Assembly: GCA_964016885.1 (NCBI GenBank)
Contig: OZ024743.1
Location: 122,747,342 to 122,811,341, forward strand
From: Eledone cirrhosa
Lineage: Eukaryota > Mollusca > Cephalopoda > Octopoda > Eledonidae
Reading direction: 5' to 3'
Length of the DNA stretch: 64,000 nucleotides
Each line of letters begins with the position of its first letter. The first letter of the stretch is position 1. The position numbers and the translations under genes were made by a program. This document shows, in pieces, positions 50,707-63,447 of the stretch. The notes under the pieces are model-generated. The model searched no databases and was not told where the DNA came from. It was given only the letters and a program-made list of their open reading frames with translations.

Positions 50707-51014
50707 ATGAAATGTTTTTCACTTGCTGCGACACGTTCTGTGCCTCCAGCTTAGTCGCTTCGGCCACAAACTCCGGCATCACGGCCCGCCTCGTCGAAGA
50801 ATGTAAAATAAACAAATACCAGGGTTTGTTCCTCTTCACACCGGTCGTCGTCGAGACCTCAGGCGTACTTGGACCCCGTACTGCCGAGCTCCTCCGCAAG
50901 ATCGGAGCGTTAGCGGCCCGTCTGAGCAGGGTGGCTGTTGCAGCGGGTGTCACTAGCGGGAATGCTTTTGCCGTCTTGTCAGCGGCTCGCAGCACTTCTG
51001 CTCTCTTGCCCTAG
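50707..51014 (+). pseudogene. 5'-truncated retroelement D, C-terminal ORF still open
   Basis: A GC-rich frame of about 100 codons with no stop, reading TCCDTFCASSLVASAT, KINKYQGLFLFTPVVVETSG, VLGPRTAELLRKIGALAARL and VTSGNAFAVLSAA, then TAG. FxPVxxETxG-x-G-P followed by RxSxAxxxGN is the C-terminal motif of a class of invertebrate retrotransposon polyproteins. A C/T-rich 3' region follows. Upstream RT is absent, so only the tail was inserted. It lies in an intron of the minus-strand gene. The high GC and intact frame contrast with its neighbours. Confidence 0.6.
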
Positions 51015-51508
51015 GTTCAAATCCCAATCACACTCCCCTTCACCCTTCCCCTCTCTTCTGCGACACCAGAGCTCTTGCCTCCCCTCCCCTTCCCGTTCTT
51101 TTCTTCTTTCTTTCTCTTTGTTATTCTATATTTCCCTATTCTTTCTTTTCTTTTGTTTCCCCCCTTTTTTTTAAATATAGATATTGATAGTTATATCAGG
51201 ATTCAGGGAACCACTATTTTCAATTCATATTCAGAATGCGAAGAGAAAGTCAAATAGATTTATATTTGAACGAAGATTAATTCAATAACTATTGAGGTGT
51301 ATTATTTAAACATCTGTATAGTGTTAATATTATTCACTATCAACCGTTGCTAACAGGGAAAGCAAATGTTAAACGATGATATTTTCTGTTTGCGAGAAAT
51401 AAAACCAATTTTCTTACTGAATCATGGCGACCACCTTGTTTAGATCTTTTGACTGTTATCCTGGCAAAGTACATCAATACAGAATGAAAGTATATCAACA
51501 ATTCTTAC

Positions 51509-51577
51509 CTACAAAATACTGCTTCTGATGGGTATTTAAGTTTTGTGAATATAGTCACTGATTTTTTAATGATTTTG
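51509..51577 (-). CDS. Same gene, exon 4 (69 nt)
   Basis: Acceptor AACTGTTTTAG and strong donor GTAAGAATT bound 69 bases. Only one of three frames is open: one base, 22 codons, two bases. The peptide is KIIKKSVTIFTKLKYPSEAVFC. The two trailing bases (AG) plus the first base of the next exon (C) give Ser, so the join reads AVFC-S-NVKRVHKCIEG. The exon lies between a 5'-truncated LINE end (50.7-51.0 kb) and an inverted-repeat region (52 kb), both intronic. Confidence 0.65.
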
Positions 51578-51964
51578 CTAAAACAGTTCTCAGTATGGCT
51601 ACTGTGGCGAATAAAGCATGTCTGGTAGCGAGCATATTCTGGAAATAGAAAACAGTACATTCAAATATCCGTTTAAAAAATATTTAATATGTATGAATTC
51701 ATTATTATATAATATACATAATATACACGAGTTCCCAATTTTAACTGATTGGGAGGCATTTTTAAAGGGCGTAGACATAGCTCACCATGTAAATGAAACG
51801 AAGAATTACTGCTGAGATAAACATCCAACACACGTTCTCTTTCAGATGTTATGCCCCCTGAATACTATTAAAATCCATGTAGCTTCTTCCTGTGTCATTT
51901 TCATAACAACATTAATGATAACTTTCAGCAACCTTCGTTCACAAATATTCGATCTGTATCGATC

Positions 51965-52015
51965 TGGCCCAACTCTGGAATCAAAAGCTCGTCGGACCTC
52001 TGTTGTAGTAATGAC
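51965..52015 (-). repeat. Partial inverted copy of MITE M2
   Basis: GGAATCAAAAGCTCGTCGGA and CCTCTGTTGTAGTAATGAC are the complement of the left part of the element at 52190-52347. Confidence 0.75.
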
Positions 52016-52189
52016 AGAATGGGAGGAAATGTTATGTAACTTTTCTATAGTGTTTGAGGTACGTGCTCGACTAAGGAAGGAGCTAGATATCCGGGGAGTG
52101 TAACGTGTAGTTACTGTAGGTTCACCCAGGTGAGAACTCGATATTTAGGTTCACGTCAGTGGCGAGGTGTAGAGCTAGACTGATTGTAA

Positions 52190-52483
<294 letters not shown>

Positions 52484-52549
52484 TAAGTATAAAGAAAGTG
52501 CTCAATCACAGAAATGCTGTAAAGATAGCTTATAAAATTGGGTGAACAC

Positions 52550-52690
52550 TCCTAAAAGACGGAAACAGTTGCCATCAGTCGCTATGAGGAAGTGAATATA
52601 TGGATATTCCAGATACCGGTACTAGGAAAATATGGGGTTCAATTGCTTGTAGCAGCTGATGGCAACTTCTTTTTCCGTCATTTAAGGGCC
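52550..52690. repeat. Imperfect hairpin element
   Basis: AAAAGACGGAAACAGTTGCC, ATCAGTCGCTA pairs with TAGCAGCTGATGGCAACTTC, TTTTTCCGTC around a loop of about 60 bases. Confidence 0.7.
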
Positions 52691-52720
52691 TCCCCTCTCT
52701 CTCTCTATATATATATATAT

Positions 52721-52899
52721 GTTTATCCCGGGTTCAATCGGGGGTAATCACAATAAGTAAGGTACTCAATACATAGCAAAGTATAAATATCTAATATAGA
52801 AATGGCTTCTACAGAACTAGAACTGTTTCATTCGGAGGATTACTGATGATTTGCTCCGAATAAAACAGTTCTAGTCTTGTAGAATCCATTTCTATATTC

Positions 52900-52905
<6 letters not shown>
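52721..52905. repeat. Hairpin MITE family F1, copy 2
   Basis: It has the same head as the 764-945 copy (CCGGGTTCAATCG, then AAGTAAGGTACTCAATACAT) followed by an imperfect hairpin, arms about 52792-52837 and 52855-52899, both containing AGAACTAGAACTGTTT or its complement. AT arrays flank it. It lies in an intron of the minus-strand gene. Confidence 0.8.
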
Positions 52906-52934
<29 letters not shown>

Positions 52935-53020
52935 ATATATATTTATATTGACATAATTATATGTGTGTTTATCCATACTTCATGATTGAGGAACGGCAAG
53001 GAACAGAGTGAGGGAGGATG

Positions 53021-53037
53021 GGGGGGGGGGGGGGGGG
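53021..53037. repeat. Poly-G run
   Basis: Near-pure G tract of about 17 bases. Confidence 0.9.
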
Positions 53038-53353
53038 TACGAGAATTTAAGACACAGAAAACAAAGGTGAAATATTTCTGTAATAACATCGTTTACAAAT
53101 CTATTCATGCGATATAGAGAATGAGATATTTTTGTTTTTATATGTCAATATTTATCCGATTATCGACCTCGTTTCCCGTATAAAGAAACACATAAAAAGC
53201 GTCGTGTCGTACAAGGAGTTATTTATATGCCCTTAGAACAATATGGGAAACCAAATAAAAAGTCGAATGGCTGAAGACAGCCTGAATAAGAAATGTTGAC
53301 ATTAGATGTGTCATTTCATTTTATGGTTACTTCTGCATTTCGGTTTAGGTAAC

Positions 53354-53403
53354 CTGTTGGTTTTCGTATCAATATTTTCATGGATACATTCACAGATATA
53401 GTG
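53354..53403 (-). CDS. Same gene, candidate 50-nt exon 3
   Basis: The acceptor is excellent (pyrimidine tract CATTCTCCCTTCAG); the donor GTTACC is weak. It starts on a codon boundary, reads HYICECIHENIDTKTN and ends with two bases (AG), which join the first base of the 51.5 kb exon to give Ser. The two cysteines (ICEC) fall where a Cys-rich domain of this kind would need partners for the cysteines of the flanking exons. The other two frames are poor; the phase-1 frame stops within five codons. Confidence 0.5.
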
Positions 53404-53404
53404 C

Positions 53405-54910
53405 TGAAGGGAGAATGTTTAAAATGAAATTTATCTCTTGGCATATATATAATGCTAAAAAACAAATTAGAGTACTACGTTTTAAAACCTTGACAACAAC
53501 TTGGAAATAATGTCTCAATGGACATAAAATAAGAAAAAGTGTAGAAATGCCTATCCAAATCAGTTAGGAATGTTTCACTACTCGGAAAATATACCGAACA
53601 TAATAAATTTTCTGTTGGTGAATAAATGAGTAGTTGTAGTATTATATTGCTATGTTCTGCTCGAGAGAAATATACATATATAATCCCTTTATCTGTACAA
53701 GGAATTGGGTTGAGGAATTCTCTGTACTTCTTATTTATTAGTTCGAGATTTATCAACAGTTGTTCTAACAGTTTCACTTGACATCCCGTCCATGACCTTT
53801 GTCTAACACAAACTATATATCATATTCCCTTTTGATACACAAATCTTCCCAACTCTTTATTTCTAACCAAGCTGTATTCTATATTCCAGCTTCACTTATA
53901 TTTTCCACCTAAATATGAGCCACAGAACTTGAAGTTACTCTTACTTTAATTTCATCAGACTTTTCTGTCTTTATGCAAACTCTCCAGCTATCATCAATTG
54001 TTCCAATATCACTGATCCTTTGTCTTCTTTCAGGTCAATGCACATAGCTCCTCTTGACTGTCTATACTATATCAGTTAACATTTTCACCTACCCGTATCC
54101 CGGACCAACACATTGATAATTTAAAGACTCCAACCGGATTTCATTATGCAGCTAGACAGTCCTGTCTCTATACAAGTTAATACACATCACATATTCCTAT
54201 TGCACAACACATCCATACATTGTCCAATATTCTGTTACTTCATGTTAGTTAAGCTTTGTGACCCATTGGAGACAGTTGAAAAATTGGCCGAAACTATCAC
54301 AAAATTCCGTTGTCCATAACTTCAATATCCTGTAAGAATTTATATTACTTTATCACCGCAAACCTTGCAAGAAGAGAAAGCGATAATGTTGTATATAACC
54401 CATTTTACAGCATTTCTTGCTTTCTAAATTGTAGTGCGTCCGGTTGGTATTATGCAATGTGTTTACTAACATTTTACTAACGTCTCCCTTTTGCTGAATT
54501 AGCTATCTGCATATACACACGTTATCAAGCCGATCCGATATAGTCTTCACATCCGCATTGTCTTTCCTTCCTCAGATAAGAACTAAATATTTCCTTACTG
54601 AACTCATAAAACGAGGCATAAATACACTGTGCTTCTTGCTATTCCTATCTAGAAGTGATTTGTTGAGTTACGTTGAGTCCCTGATATATTTCGGGTGATA
54701 GAGTTCGATTATCTACGTCAGAAAGACCTTTGCAACCTTTGCACTATTGCTCATCAATTCTAGAGAGACTACAATTCTCTCTCAAATTACATCTCGTTTT
54801 AAATATGGAACATACTAGACAATTATATACGGATGGTCATATTCATCCAGCGAACTAAACAACAACAACAATTACAATTTACATTTCTGGATAATTCTTA
54901 TGAAGCATAT
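53405..54910. other. Intronic stretch, no recognised element
   Basis: Includes a minus-strand frame of 100 codons (53475-53777) without motifs and a somewhat less AT-rich zone (53.8-54.8 kb) that may be an old retroelement too decayed to name. Confidence 0.35.
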
Positions 54911-54917
54911 TTGTTGA

Positions 54918-55200
54918 TAGATGCAGCATGGCTGAATGGTTAAGAAATTCGCGTCACCAGCTGGAGACCCCGGTTTCCATTCAACAGCTTATCATCTTGG
55001 GTAAAAGTTATTATAACCTCCAGTCAACTTAAGCCTGCGTGTGAAATTAGATAAACGGGAGCTGTTTGTCAACCCGTAGGATGAACTGGATCGGTGATTC
55101 AAAAGGCCAACTTTAAATCACCTTCAGAATCACACAGAGAATACATGCATTTGTTTTAACAACTGGAACACTCGCCGTCCAAACCGACGGAGGAACATTT
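54918..55200 (+). repeat. tRNA-derived SINE S3
   Basis: A-box-like TGGCTGAATGGTTAAGAAAT and B-box-like CGGTTTCCATTC, followed by a non-tRNA body with GGGAGCTGTTTGTCAACCCG and TCGGTGATTCAAAAGGCC. Distinct from S1 and S2. Confidence 0.7.
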
Positions 55201-55209
55201 ACTTATACT

Positions 55210-56520
55210 TATGAATATATGAAGGAACTCTGAGATAATATTGAAGAAATTAATCATAATGTATTTTTTATAAGTTGAATCTATTATAATTTATGCAGCC
55301 TTATATTGTAAAGATATTGCGAGAATTCTGTACGATGAAACATGAAGAACTTTTGCTTCCTTGTTTAAAAGTGTAATCATTAAGAGAAAGTAAAATGTGA
55401 CTATGTTTCATGTGATATATAAACTAAGAATAAAACCACATTGAAAAATCATAAGATATATATACATTGTTTTAATGTTGGGAGCTATCTTCCTTATGAA
55501 AGAGTGCATACTCAGCAGGGTATTTAGTCATCCATTCCTACAATACTTTTAGATATTGGTAACAGTTGCGTTGTCAATGGCGATTGACATTGTTGTATTG
55601 CGATGGTAATAGTAGGGTTAGCAATGGCATTTGGCTAATGGGCGTGATTGTGATCGACACAATATGGATGGTAGTTGGCAATTTCTGTGATCATTGTGGC
55701 ACAAGTTCTATTACATCAATATGCACTAATCACAACTCACCCACCCACTCCCAATACTCCAAAATTACAATATTCATATAATAACATTATCAGCTTTACC
55801 AGCTGTATTGAATATCGGCTAAAGGCTAACGACGTAGAAAGTTAATTATTTATCATATGTAAGATTGTAGGTTAGCAATACAACTGCATATACTGATTAT
55901 ATGTGCCGATTTCCATTTGAATGTACATCCTACATATTTTCTGCAAAAGCAATTCTTTCTATTTAACCTGTTTCTCTTATTGTCGATAGAACGAAGGATG
56001 TGATGATAAATGAACAAGTTCTACTTTGAAGTGAAAAAAAAAAATGTTGGGAAGGCACTAAAGAAAGCTATGTTTGCATACGATACGAGAGGAAAACTGC
56101 TTTACTGCTGTAATAGATTAAACACATTTTATGAGCCAAGAAAACGTTATTGAACGTTTGAATATGACACACATTCAATGGGAGGAAGGAAAACTCACAA
56201 GAATCGAGTCATAAAAATATTTATTTTCGAAATATCCTTCCTCCTTCCCGCAATATTAATAACCTATAATGGAATGGGATTTAATTAAACATAGCTGGGG
56301 ACAAAACTAACGTTGATTGTGAGAAAAAAGCCAATAAACAACAGTAATGTCCCTTATTTAATTAAAACATTAAATAAAAGCATCACTAATAAAAGGTTCA
56401 AAGCTATATATTTTTCAACAACTATTAAATTGGTCGACTAATGAAGGTAGTTAGCTTTATTCATGCAATTATACTTAGATAGTTAATTTATAATAGTCTA
56501 GAAGCCTAATCAATATCTTA
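55210..56520. other. Intronic AT-rich stretch
   Basis: No recognised element; a short GGCGATTGACATTGTTGTAT-type GATGGTAAT-rich frame near 55.6 kb has no support. Confidence 0.4.
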
Positions 56521-56524
56521 GTTA

Positions 56525-56671
56525 CCGTATTTCCCGGCGTCGAAGATGCAACTTTTATAAATCTCAAAAATCTACCATGATTCCTGGAGGCTGAGGGTTG
56601 TTTATTATTTTTTTTTCAAATTTTTGGTTGTCAAAATTAGGGTGCGTCCTCTTCGGTGCCGGGGAATACGG
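56525..56671. mobile_element. Small MITE with CCGTATTTCCCGGC ends
   Basis: The left end CCGTATTTCCCGGCGTCGAA and the complement of the right end CCGTATTCCCCGGCACCGAA form terminal inverted repeats around a 147-bp element, flanked on both sides by TA. Elements with CCGTATT-type ends and GGTGCGTC interiors are common in animals. Confidence 0.7.
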
Positions 56672-57338
56672 TACTTATAACTTACAATTATATATAACAG
56701 TACGGAAAAAAACACTTTTAGCGAGTAAAAGGGAAAACGATGATATTGTCGAATGCAAGTTAGTGCAATTAATGGTAATAAGTATTTCTATTATTAATAA
56801 TGTAGTATTTCTAACAAATGAAACTAGATATATTCAACATGACAACCCCCCCACCCCCTCCCCCCACACAAAAAAACCTTGGATATAATATATATAAGTG
56901 ATAAAATGACTCTACGATTCAGTGTTTGGAGTGGGTGAAAGATATAAATCTCTAACGGCAAATGAACATTTGTTAAAATATCGATTTGCCTTCGTAAGGG
57001 ATTTGGAAAATTGGAAAGCGATGATAACTTAGTGTGCAATATATTGTAAATATATACGTAGTCCTTTGTTTTCTCTCGAAAGTATATTTCTATAGTGACA
57101 TTACACGAGTCGCATACATTATCCATCCCACACAGCGAGCTAATATGTCAACCAGTATTCAAATATATGAATCCGCCAGTAATTGAATTCATGTTCTCTA
57201 TATGAACCATAACCGATGCTTATTGAAATCAAAATAAAATAATCTTACGAAATTCATATATTTTATCTGAATATATGATAACAAAGTAAAATTGCAAACA
57301 CCTATAAAAGCCCTTTCAGAAGATAAACGAAAACTTAC

Positions 57339-57373
57339 TTCTAGAATCATATGTGACTGAATTCTTTTGTAAG
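57339..57373 (-). CDS. Same gene, candidate 35-nt micro-exon 2
   Basis: Thirty-five bases between an acceptor ending AACTGTAG and a strong donor GTAAGTTTTCG. The phase fits: two bases complete the codon left open by the 60.8 kb exon, then eleven codons read YKRIQSHMILE and the exon ends on a codon boundary. This is the phase required by the 53.4 kb candidate. No cysteine is encoded. Support is splice sites plus phase only; the exon is short enough to arise by chance among the many AG/GT pairs in a long AT-rich intron. Confidence 0.42.
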
Positions 57374-58334
57374 CTACAGTTGGAACTAAATATTAATCCC
57401 CACAATGAAATGTGAGTCTAAAAATCCATTTTCTGATTTTCATCAACTAATGGATTTTTGGCCTGCTTTTCTCATGTAAAAAGCCTGTATGATAACATAA
57501 ATTTATGTTATGGTGAACGGCTGATATGCATTTGGAAGTAAGGACATTTTATTAGGAGGTACCATTTAATAAAAAGATTTTATGGGAGACAGCTAATACC
57601 AAGCTAATACCATCTTTGTAAGATGAAAAGTATATAAATAAACTATAAATACTATTTCGATCTTTATCGGGGGAATATTTCGAACCTAACAATTTCGCAA
57701 ACAGCTGACACTTGTCTAGTATAAAAGGTAATTACTATCTTCAAATAATACCATACCACTATGTAATTCTGTTAGTAACTATGTAAAAAGAGAACCAAGC
57801 AATTGTCAAATAACTAGGGTGAAGAATAGAAATAAAAAAAAGATTGAGGGAAATTCCTACATTGTGTAAAGTATTATTCAGCGTTATCGGAGTTACAGAT
57901 GGGAAATAGAATTATTATATTTAATGTGAGTGAATTACAGCCGTTTACCTTCCTCGTAAGAGTGAAGAACATCAAAGACATAGTTATTTACCAAAAATAT
58001 TAATGTTTGCTCTATGGAGGATAACCACACCCCGCCCTACAAAAAAAAAAAAAAACCAACTTGTTCGAAAATATTTATTTTATTTTATTTCTCAAAAAGA
58101 CATGCAATATTTAGCTAATCAAATGTGCATTGTCCAAAAAACTCACAATATTATACTTGTAACAGGAAACGAAAATTATACTTTACCTCTTCAGGGCTTT
58201 CTAAAAAAATGTTGGAGATGAAGACAGTAATGAGCTGACATTAAGGTTATTGTATCTAGTTTGGCCTCCAAGTAATGTCTTCGCACAACATCGTATTACT
58301 CTCATGATTAGTATACTAAGTTTAAGGCAGTGAA

Positions 58335-58497
58335 TTCACAGTCATTAGGGCGTCGGATAAATGCTTAGCAGTAATTGTTCTGGCTAGTTACATTCTCAGT
58401 TCAACTCTCGCCGAAGCCAATTCTTGCTTTTCATCCTTCCGCGGTCGATAAAAAATAGTACCAGAAACTTACTTTAACCTCCCAAAATCTATTAATA
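58335..58497 (+). repeat. Diverged SINE related to S1
   Basis: AGGGCGTCGGATAAATGCTT, CTCAGTTCAACTCTCGCCGA, TTTTCATCCTTCCGCGGTCG, ATAAAAAATAGTACCAGAAA. Confidence 0.7.
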
Positions 58498-58769
58498 TGC
58501 TAAAGTTGATTCAATCGTTTATTACGCGATTTTCTTTGAAACAGAAGATTTTAGTTGGCATTTTTTTCAATTCTGTCTCATTTGATTTTCTTTATAAGCA
58601 TTTATGACTGTCATCCTTTCTCGCAAAGGGTTTGCTTCACAACCGAATACTTTCGGGTTCAGTCCTACTTCGTGGGACCTTCAACAAGTGCCTTCCCATC
58701 TAGCTCTCGGTTTGACTATTCGTTTGCGAGTAAAATTTGGTATTCGAAGCTGTAAGAAATCCCGTTCTG

Positions 58770-59562
<793 letters not shown>

Positions 59563-59571
59563 ATATATATA

Positions 59572-60343
59572 TATATATACTAACAGCAAGACCCGGTGTT
59601 GCACGGGGTATGAAACGTGAAATAGCAACACGCATATGCAAAGATTGAGGAATGTAGTTGTATACTTTTTGAATTCCCTTATTTGGAAACGTAGTGTAAT
59701 TAACACAACCACTGTCCGCGTACTTGCGCAGGGCATTCATACTGCAGTGTAGGTGCAACAAAAGGGGTGTTAGTAGAAGTAGCACAGACGTGAGTTTTAT
59801 GGCGTCAATAACATGGCAACGTACACAGGGCCAGGATTTGCGCGCGATGAAAGCACGAAGCGTCAACAGTGCACCAACAAACATTTTAAGGTCCTCCTCA
59901 TTTCCTCAATCCCCCGAAAATGGTCCTGCTTAAAAGTAAGTAACTGTTGTGTTCTCTTTTAAACAAACCAAATTTTTAACCACATAGTATACGCTACTTA
60001 CGATGTTTAAGTAGCGTTTATATTGAAACTGAAAATGGCATGTAATGTCCAATGGTAATTCGCAAATCCCCTAGAAACCATTAATGGAATCGGAAATATT
60101 GCCCACAGCAATGCGAGGGAACTAACTAATGCGTGCTGCAAATTTCGAGGAAATCGGGTGGATTATCTTTAAGTTACGCCTCAATAGAGCCTAAACATGC
60201 CTAAAAAACGCGGTTCTTCGTCTAGCGCAGAAAAAGTTTAGCCGATTGCACTTCAACAAATATAAGTAACGCATGTGTAAAGTTTGAAAAAAATCGGTCG
60301 GGTACCTCTCGAGTTTTAGGGATTTACACAGACAGACATTCTC

Positions 60344-60356
<13 letters not shown>
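59572..60356. repeat. Probable non-autonomous transposon, about 780 bp
   Basis: Begins ACTAACAGCAAGACCCGGTG, TTGCACGGGG and ends CGGTCGGGTACCTCTCGAG..CACAGACAGACATTCTCTGT. A CCCGGTG-TTGCACGGGG-type start and an ACAGACAGACA end between TA arrays is a layout seen in widespread non-autonomous elements of invertebrates. Class not settled. Short frames inside lack motifs. It lies in an intron or the 60.8-57.4 kb intron of the gene. Confidence 0.45.
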
Positions 60357-60401
<45 letters not shown>

Positions 60402-60754
60402 GTGTTTGTGTGTATGTATATATATATGTGTGTGTGTGTGTGTACGTGTGTATTTGTGTGTATGTGTGCGTGCTTGCCTTTTTTCAGGTGCCTCAGCAAT
60501 TTTACAAACATAAATCGATAAAATAAGTAGTAGACCTTAAAAAGATAACTACTGAGGCCGATATGATCGACTAAATCTCTTCAAAGCAGTGTTCTAGCAT
60601 GGTGACAATTTAAGGATGAAAAGCTGTAAAGTTGTTATGGAATGAAAGAATAATCTGATAAACATTCACATAACATAGCATTCCATATATCTCCCTAAAA
60701 CATCAAAATAACATTATTTTAGATCTTTTAAACACATCAGTTCACTCTACTCAC

Positions 60755-60894
60755 TTTCATAAAGTCTGTCGTCTTCACACAGTTTGTTTAATTCTTTTTG
60801 GTTTTGACTGAGGTTTATTAACTTTCGTGGTTTTTCTCTCCGGCTACACTTGCTTTTGAAATCTTCAATACATTGGATTCCTTTTTTATAGGAG
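60755..60894 (-). CDS. Cysteine-rich secreted/surface protein gene, internal exon 1 of 6 seen
   Basis: A 140-nt internal exon. The acceptor follows a pyrimidine-rich tract ending TTTGTACAG; the donor is GTGAGTAG. It reads one leftover base, 46 codons, one leftover base. The peptide includes SYKKGIQCIEDFKSKC, then a basic Lys/Arg stretch, then NKLCEDDRLYE. The spacing of three Cys around an amphipathic segment resembles extracellular helical Cys-rich domains of invertebrate haemolymph and surface glycoproteins; that family link is from memory and weak. The preceding exon must supply two bases and was not found up to 64 kb, so the N-terminus and any signal peptide are missing. The open frame extends past the acceptor into the intron, so an ORF call alone overextends it by about 13 residues. 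Confidence 0.72.
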
Positions 60895-61490
60895 CTGTAC
60901 AAATGAAAAATCGAAATATTAGTTGACATCATATATCTATATCATATATTGAAAATTTACATAATTCTTTAAATTTTATATTTCAGCCAATATTGCTAAT
61001 ATGCAACAGCTAGATAGCCTCTAGTTTACGTTCAGTTTTGTAAGGCTAAAATCAGTTTTGGACTTAAATTTTAAGCTGACTCCATGAAACGAAATATACA
61101 AATATGTGGTTTCCATTACGTTCCCCGAGGAGCAATATTATATTATTTATTATTCGATATACGGAAAAATCAATAGCTTCAGATCATATATATATAGATG
61201 TTTTGAAATTGAATATTAAGCCACGTGGAACTGTTGCGCAATCAGATTATGAGAATAGAAAATATGAATTAACAAAACATATAAAATATTGCTTCAGTAA
61301 TTTAAGACTTTTGTCATATTTATGAAATAAATAATCCGTTTATCAAACAAATTACAAAAAAGTTATTGTTGAATCACAAAACTATAAAAATAAACAGGAC
61401 AAAGGTGTTTGTCAAAGAGAATTGAATGTCAAGTTGTTCCGAAGTTTTTAAATATATTAGAGGTAATGTTTGCATTTAGATGCATAAACG

Positions 61491-61615
61491 GCGGATTGGC
61501 AAAGTCATTAGGGCGTTGGAGAAAATGCCGTGTGGTATTTGTTTCGGCTTTCTATGTTCTGAGTTTATCTTTGTGATTCATCCTCTAAGGTCTCATTAAA
61601 TAAACTATCTATCGA
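61491..61615 (+). repeat. Decayed SINE related to S1
   Basis: GGCGGATTGGCAAAGTCATT, AGGGCGTTGGAG, TTCTGAGTTTATCT, CATCCTCTAAGGTCTCATTA, AATAAACTAT. Strongly diverged. Confidence 0.5.
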
Positions 61616-62409
61616 AGGTGTAAAATTGATGGAATTGTTAGTGCGTCACATGAAATGTTCCGAGACTTTGTGTTCAAAGTTAAAATCTTGATGTCACCGA
61701 GGTGGGTGGAAGACATTATCCACTGCTCGCTTAACACCATCACCTAAGCTTGTAGTAGCATTAATAGGGTCTAATTTATTGCGAGCGTTGTGGCTAGACG
61801 ATTTCTTCTCTCTTACATTTCTCATATTGCTCGCGGAAAACCTGAAAGAGGCATGAGTATTGTTCTTCCTTTACTAAAATGTAAGAAACCCAACTGAATA
61901 TCACATGTCGTAATTACCCTCCTATAAATATACTTTAGGCCAAATATTTCTCTTCCATCATTTTATATCCCAGAATGCTTACTTAGATATATCCTACTAA
62001 GGAATTTCTATATTGTTTATAATTCTTTGTTTGTTGCAATATTGTTGCTACCATTGTATGTATTTGTAATTTGTCAGTATATTCTTCGGGAACGATCCAC
62101 GCCGATATTGTTTATTCTACATAGAAATCATATCTAAGTAAAAAAAAAAAAAAAAAAAAAAGAGAGAGAAAAAGAAATACATGTACGTTTTCTCTGGCAA
62201 ACTATGATGAAATCACCTGTAAATAACATTATTGCTGTAGTAGATTAGAATAGAAGTAGAAAATGGAAATTGGTTACGAATAACGTATTGAAAAGAGACA
62301 ATTGAGAATCATGTAGTTGAATATTATATATCATATACATATACTCAAAGGGCCTTTCTTTCATTAAAATGACAAAGGGAGTTTAACATATGTATGTGTG
62401 TATGTATTT

Positions 62410-62942
62410 ATGTTATGTCAGGTCACTCTCGAGTGCTATTGGTAACATGTAACCCAGTACAACCTGTCTCATGGTCGGGTCCTCGGCGACTAAACCGGCA
62501 ACCACACCAAGCTTGCTTGGTGAGGAGGGTGATATTTGGACACACTGCGGGATGAAATACAAGACCCGGTGAAGGGCGGAGGAACTCAGCAGAGTCAACA
62601 GCCATCCAAATAATACTTTTTTTTCGCCTGGGAGTAAAAGGCCCCCAGTTGTTGTCACAACACCTTTTTAAGAGAGGGGAAACTCTGAAAAAAAAAACCC
62701 CTGCGGTTTCGGAAGCATCCGATGATGTTGATCAGTTCTCCTTTTCGGGTAGTGTTTTCGATGCTCAGAGAATGGGATTGGTCGAGTGCAAGGCTTTTTC
62801 CGACTTAAAAAACCTTCAAAGCACAGGCATTGCCTGTTCAGGATCTGTTACAATTTCATGTGGCTGGCCGTAGCCTAAAAGTGCAACGAACTCTGTAATT
62901 TAACAAGTGATTGCAATACTATTTGCTGAGTTTGCAGCCATC
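62410..62942 (+). pseudogene. LINE E 5' region joined to a 3' tail
   Basis: 5' text CATGGTCGGGTCCTCGGCGA, CTAAACCGGCAACCACACCA, GACCCGGTGAAGGGCGGAGG, AACTCAGCAGAGTCAACAGC matches my memory of a conserved LINE 5' region. After about 300 bp it ends GAGTTTGCAGCCATCATAT and an ATGT array, the same tail as the 3' fragment at 63416-63450. The RT region is absent, so this looks like an internally deleted derivative. A 74-codon open frame (62649-62873) is of unknown meaning. Confidence 0.55.
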
Positions 62943-62975
<33 letters not shown>

Positions 62976-63030
62976 TGTATGTATGTATGTATGTATGTAT
63001 GTATGTATGTATGTATGTATGTATGTATGT
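62943..63030. repeat. (ATGT)n array
   Basis: About 22 ATGT units, acting as the 3' tail of the 62.4 kb element. Confidence 0.95.
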
Positions 63031-63044
63031 TTGATGGTGGCTGA

Positions 63045-63416
63045 CTGGGAGCTCTTGAAAGAGAAACTTGGCGTGGAGTGGTGAATGATGGGGTCCATAA
63101 TTTGGAAGACAGACGCATAGAGCACAAGAAGCTCAAATGGGATGTGCGTAAGTAATGCCCCGGTGTATCTCTCGAAACGATCGGTGTGCCCTGAGTGTGG
63201 AAAGATTTGCTTGATCAAATCTGGACTCAGGAGCCACAGTCATAGCCACGTTCAGGGAGAACCAGTGAACTATGATCTCCACGGTATTGTGAAGGTTCAC
63301 AGGCAACCTGATGCAACACCTGAGGCCAGTGAGATTCATAGTTGTCGTCAATGTGCTAAGGAGTGCAAGTCTCTAGCAGGCTTGAAAAGTCATATCCGAG
63401 CGTTACACATCTGACA
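63045..63416 (+). pseudogene. 5'-truncated LINE E 3' end with two C2H2-like zinc fingers
   Basis: One frame gives WRGVVNDGVHNLEDRRIEHK, KLKWDVRK; after a frameshift another gives SVCPECGKICLIKSGLRSHS and SCRQCAKECKSLAGLKSHIR then ALHI and stop. The fingers fit C-x2-C-x12-H-x3-H and C-x2-C-x12-H-x4-H. Short Cys/His fingers at the C-terminus after an arginine-rich segment are known in several LINE proteins. The tail GTTGCAGTCATCTTATATGT leads into TGTA/TA repeats. A single frameshift or deletion near 63.14 kb separates the two parts. Confidence 0.65.
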
Positions 63417-63447
63417 GCCAGAGGTTGCAGTCATCTTATATGTATGT

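Noticed and set aside
57956..58008. Minus-strand exon candidate ending at donor GTAAACGG
   Set aside because: Phase would fit between 60.8 and 57.3 kb, but the acceptor has a poor pyrimidine tract and the insert would put an unusual 20-residue hydrophobic stretch inside the domain.
58193..58240. Minus-strand 48-nt exon candidate with acceptor ATGTCAG and donor GTAAAGTAT
   Set aside because: Open only in phase 0 to 0, which cannot follow the 60.8 kb exon (needs two bases); encodes no Cys.
62649..62873. 74-codon frame as a host gene
   Set aside because: Lies inside the LINE E derivative, after its characteristic 5' region; no splice support.
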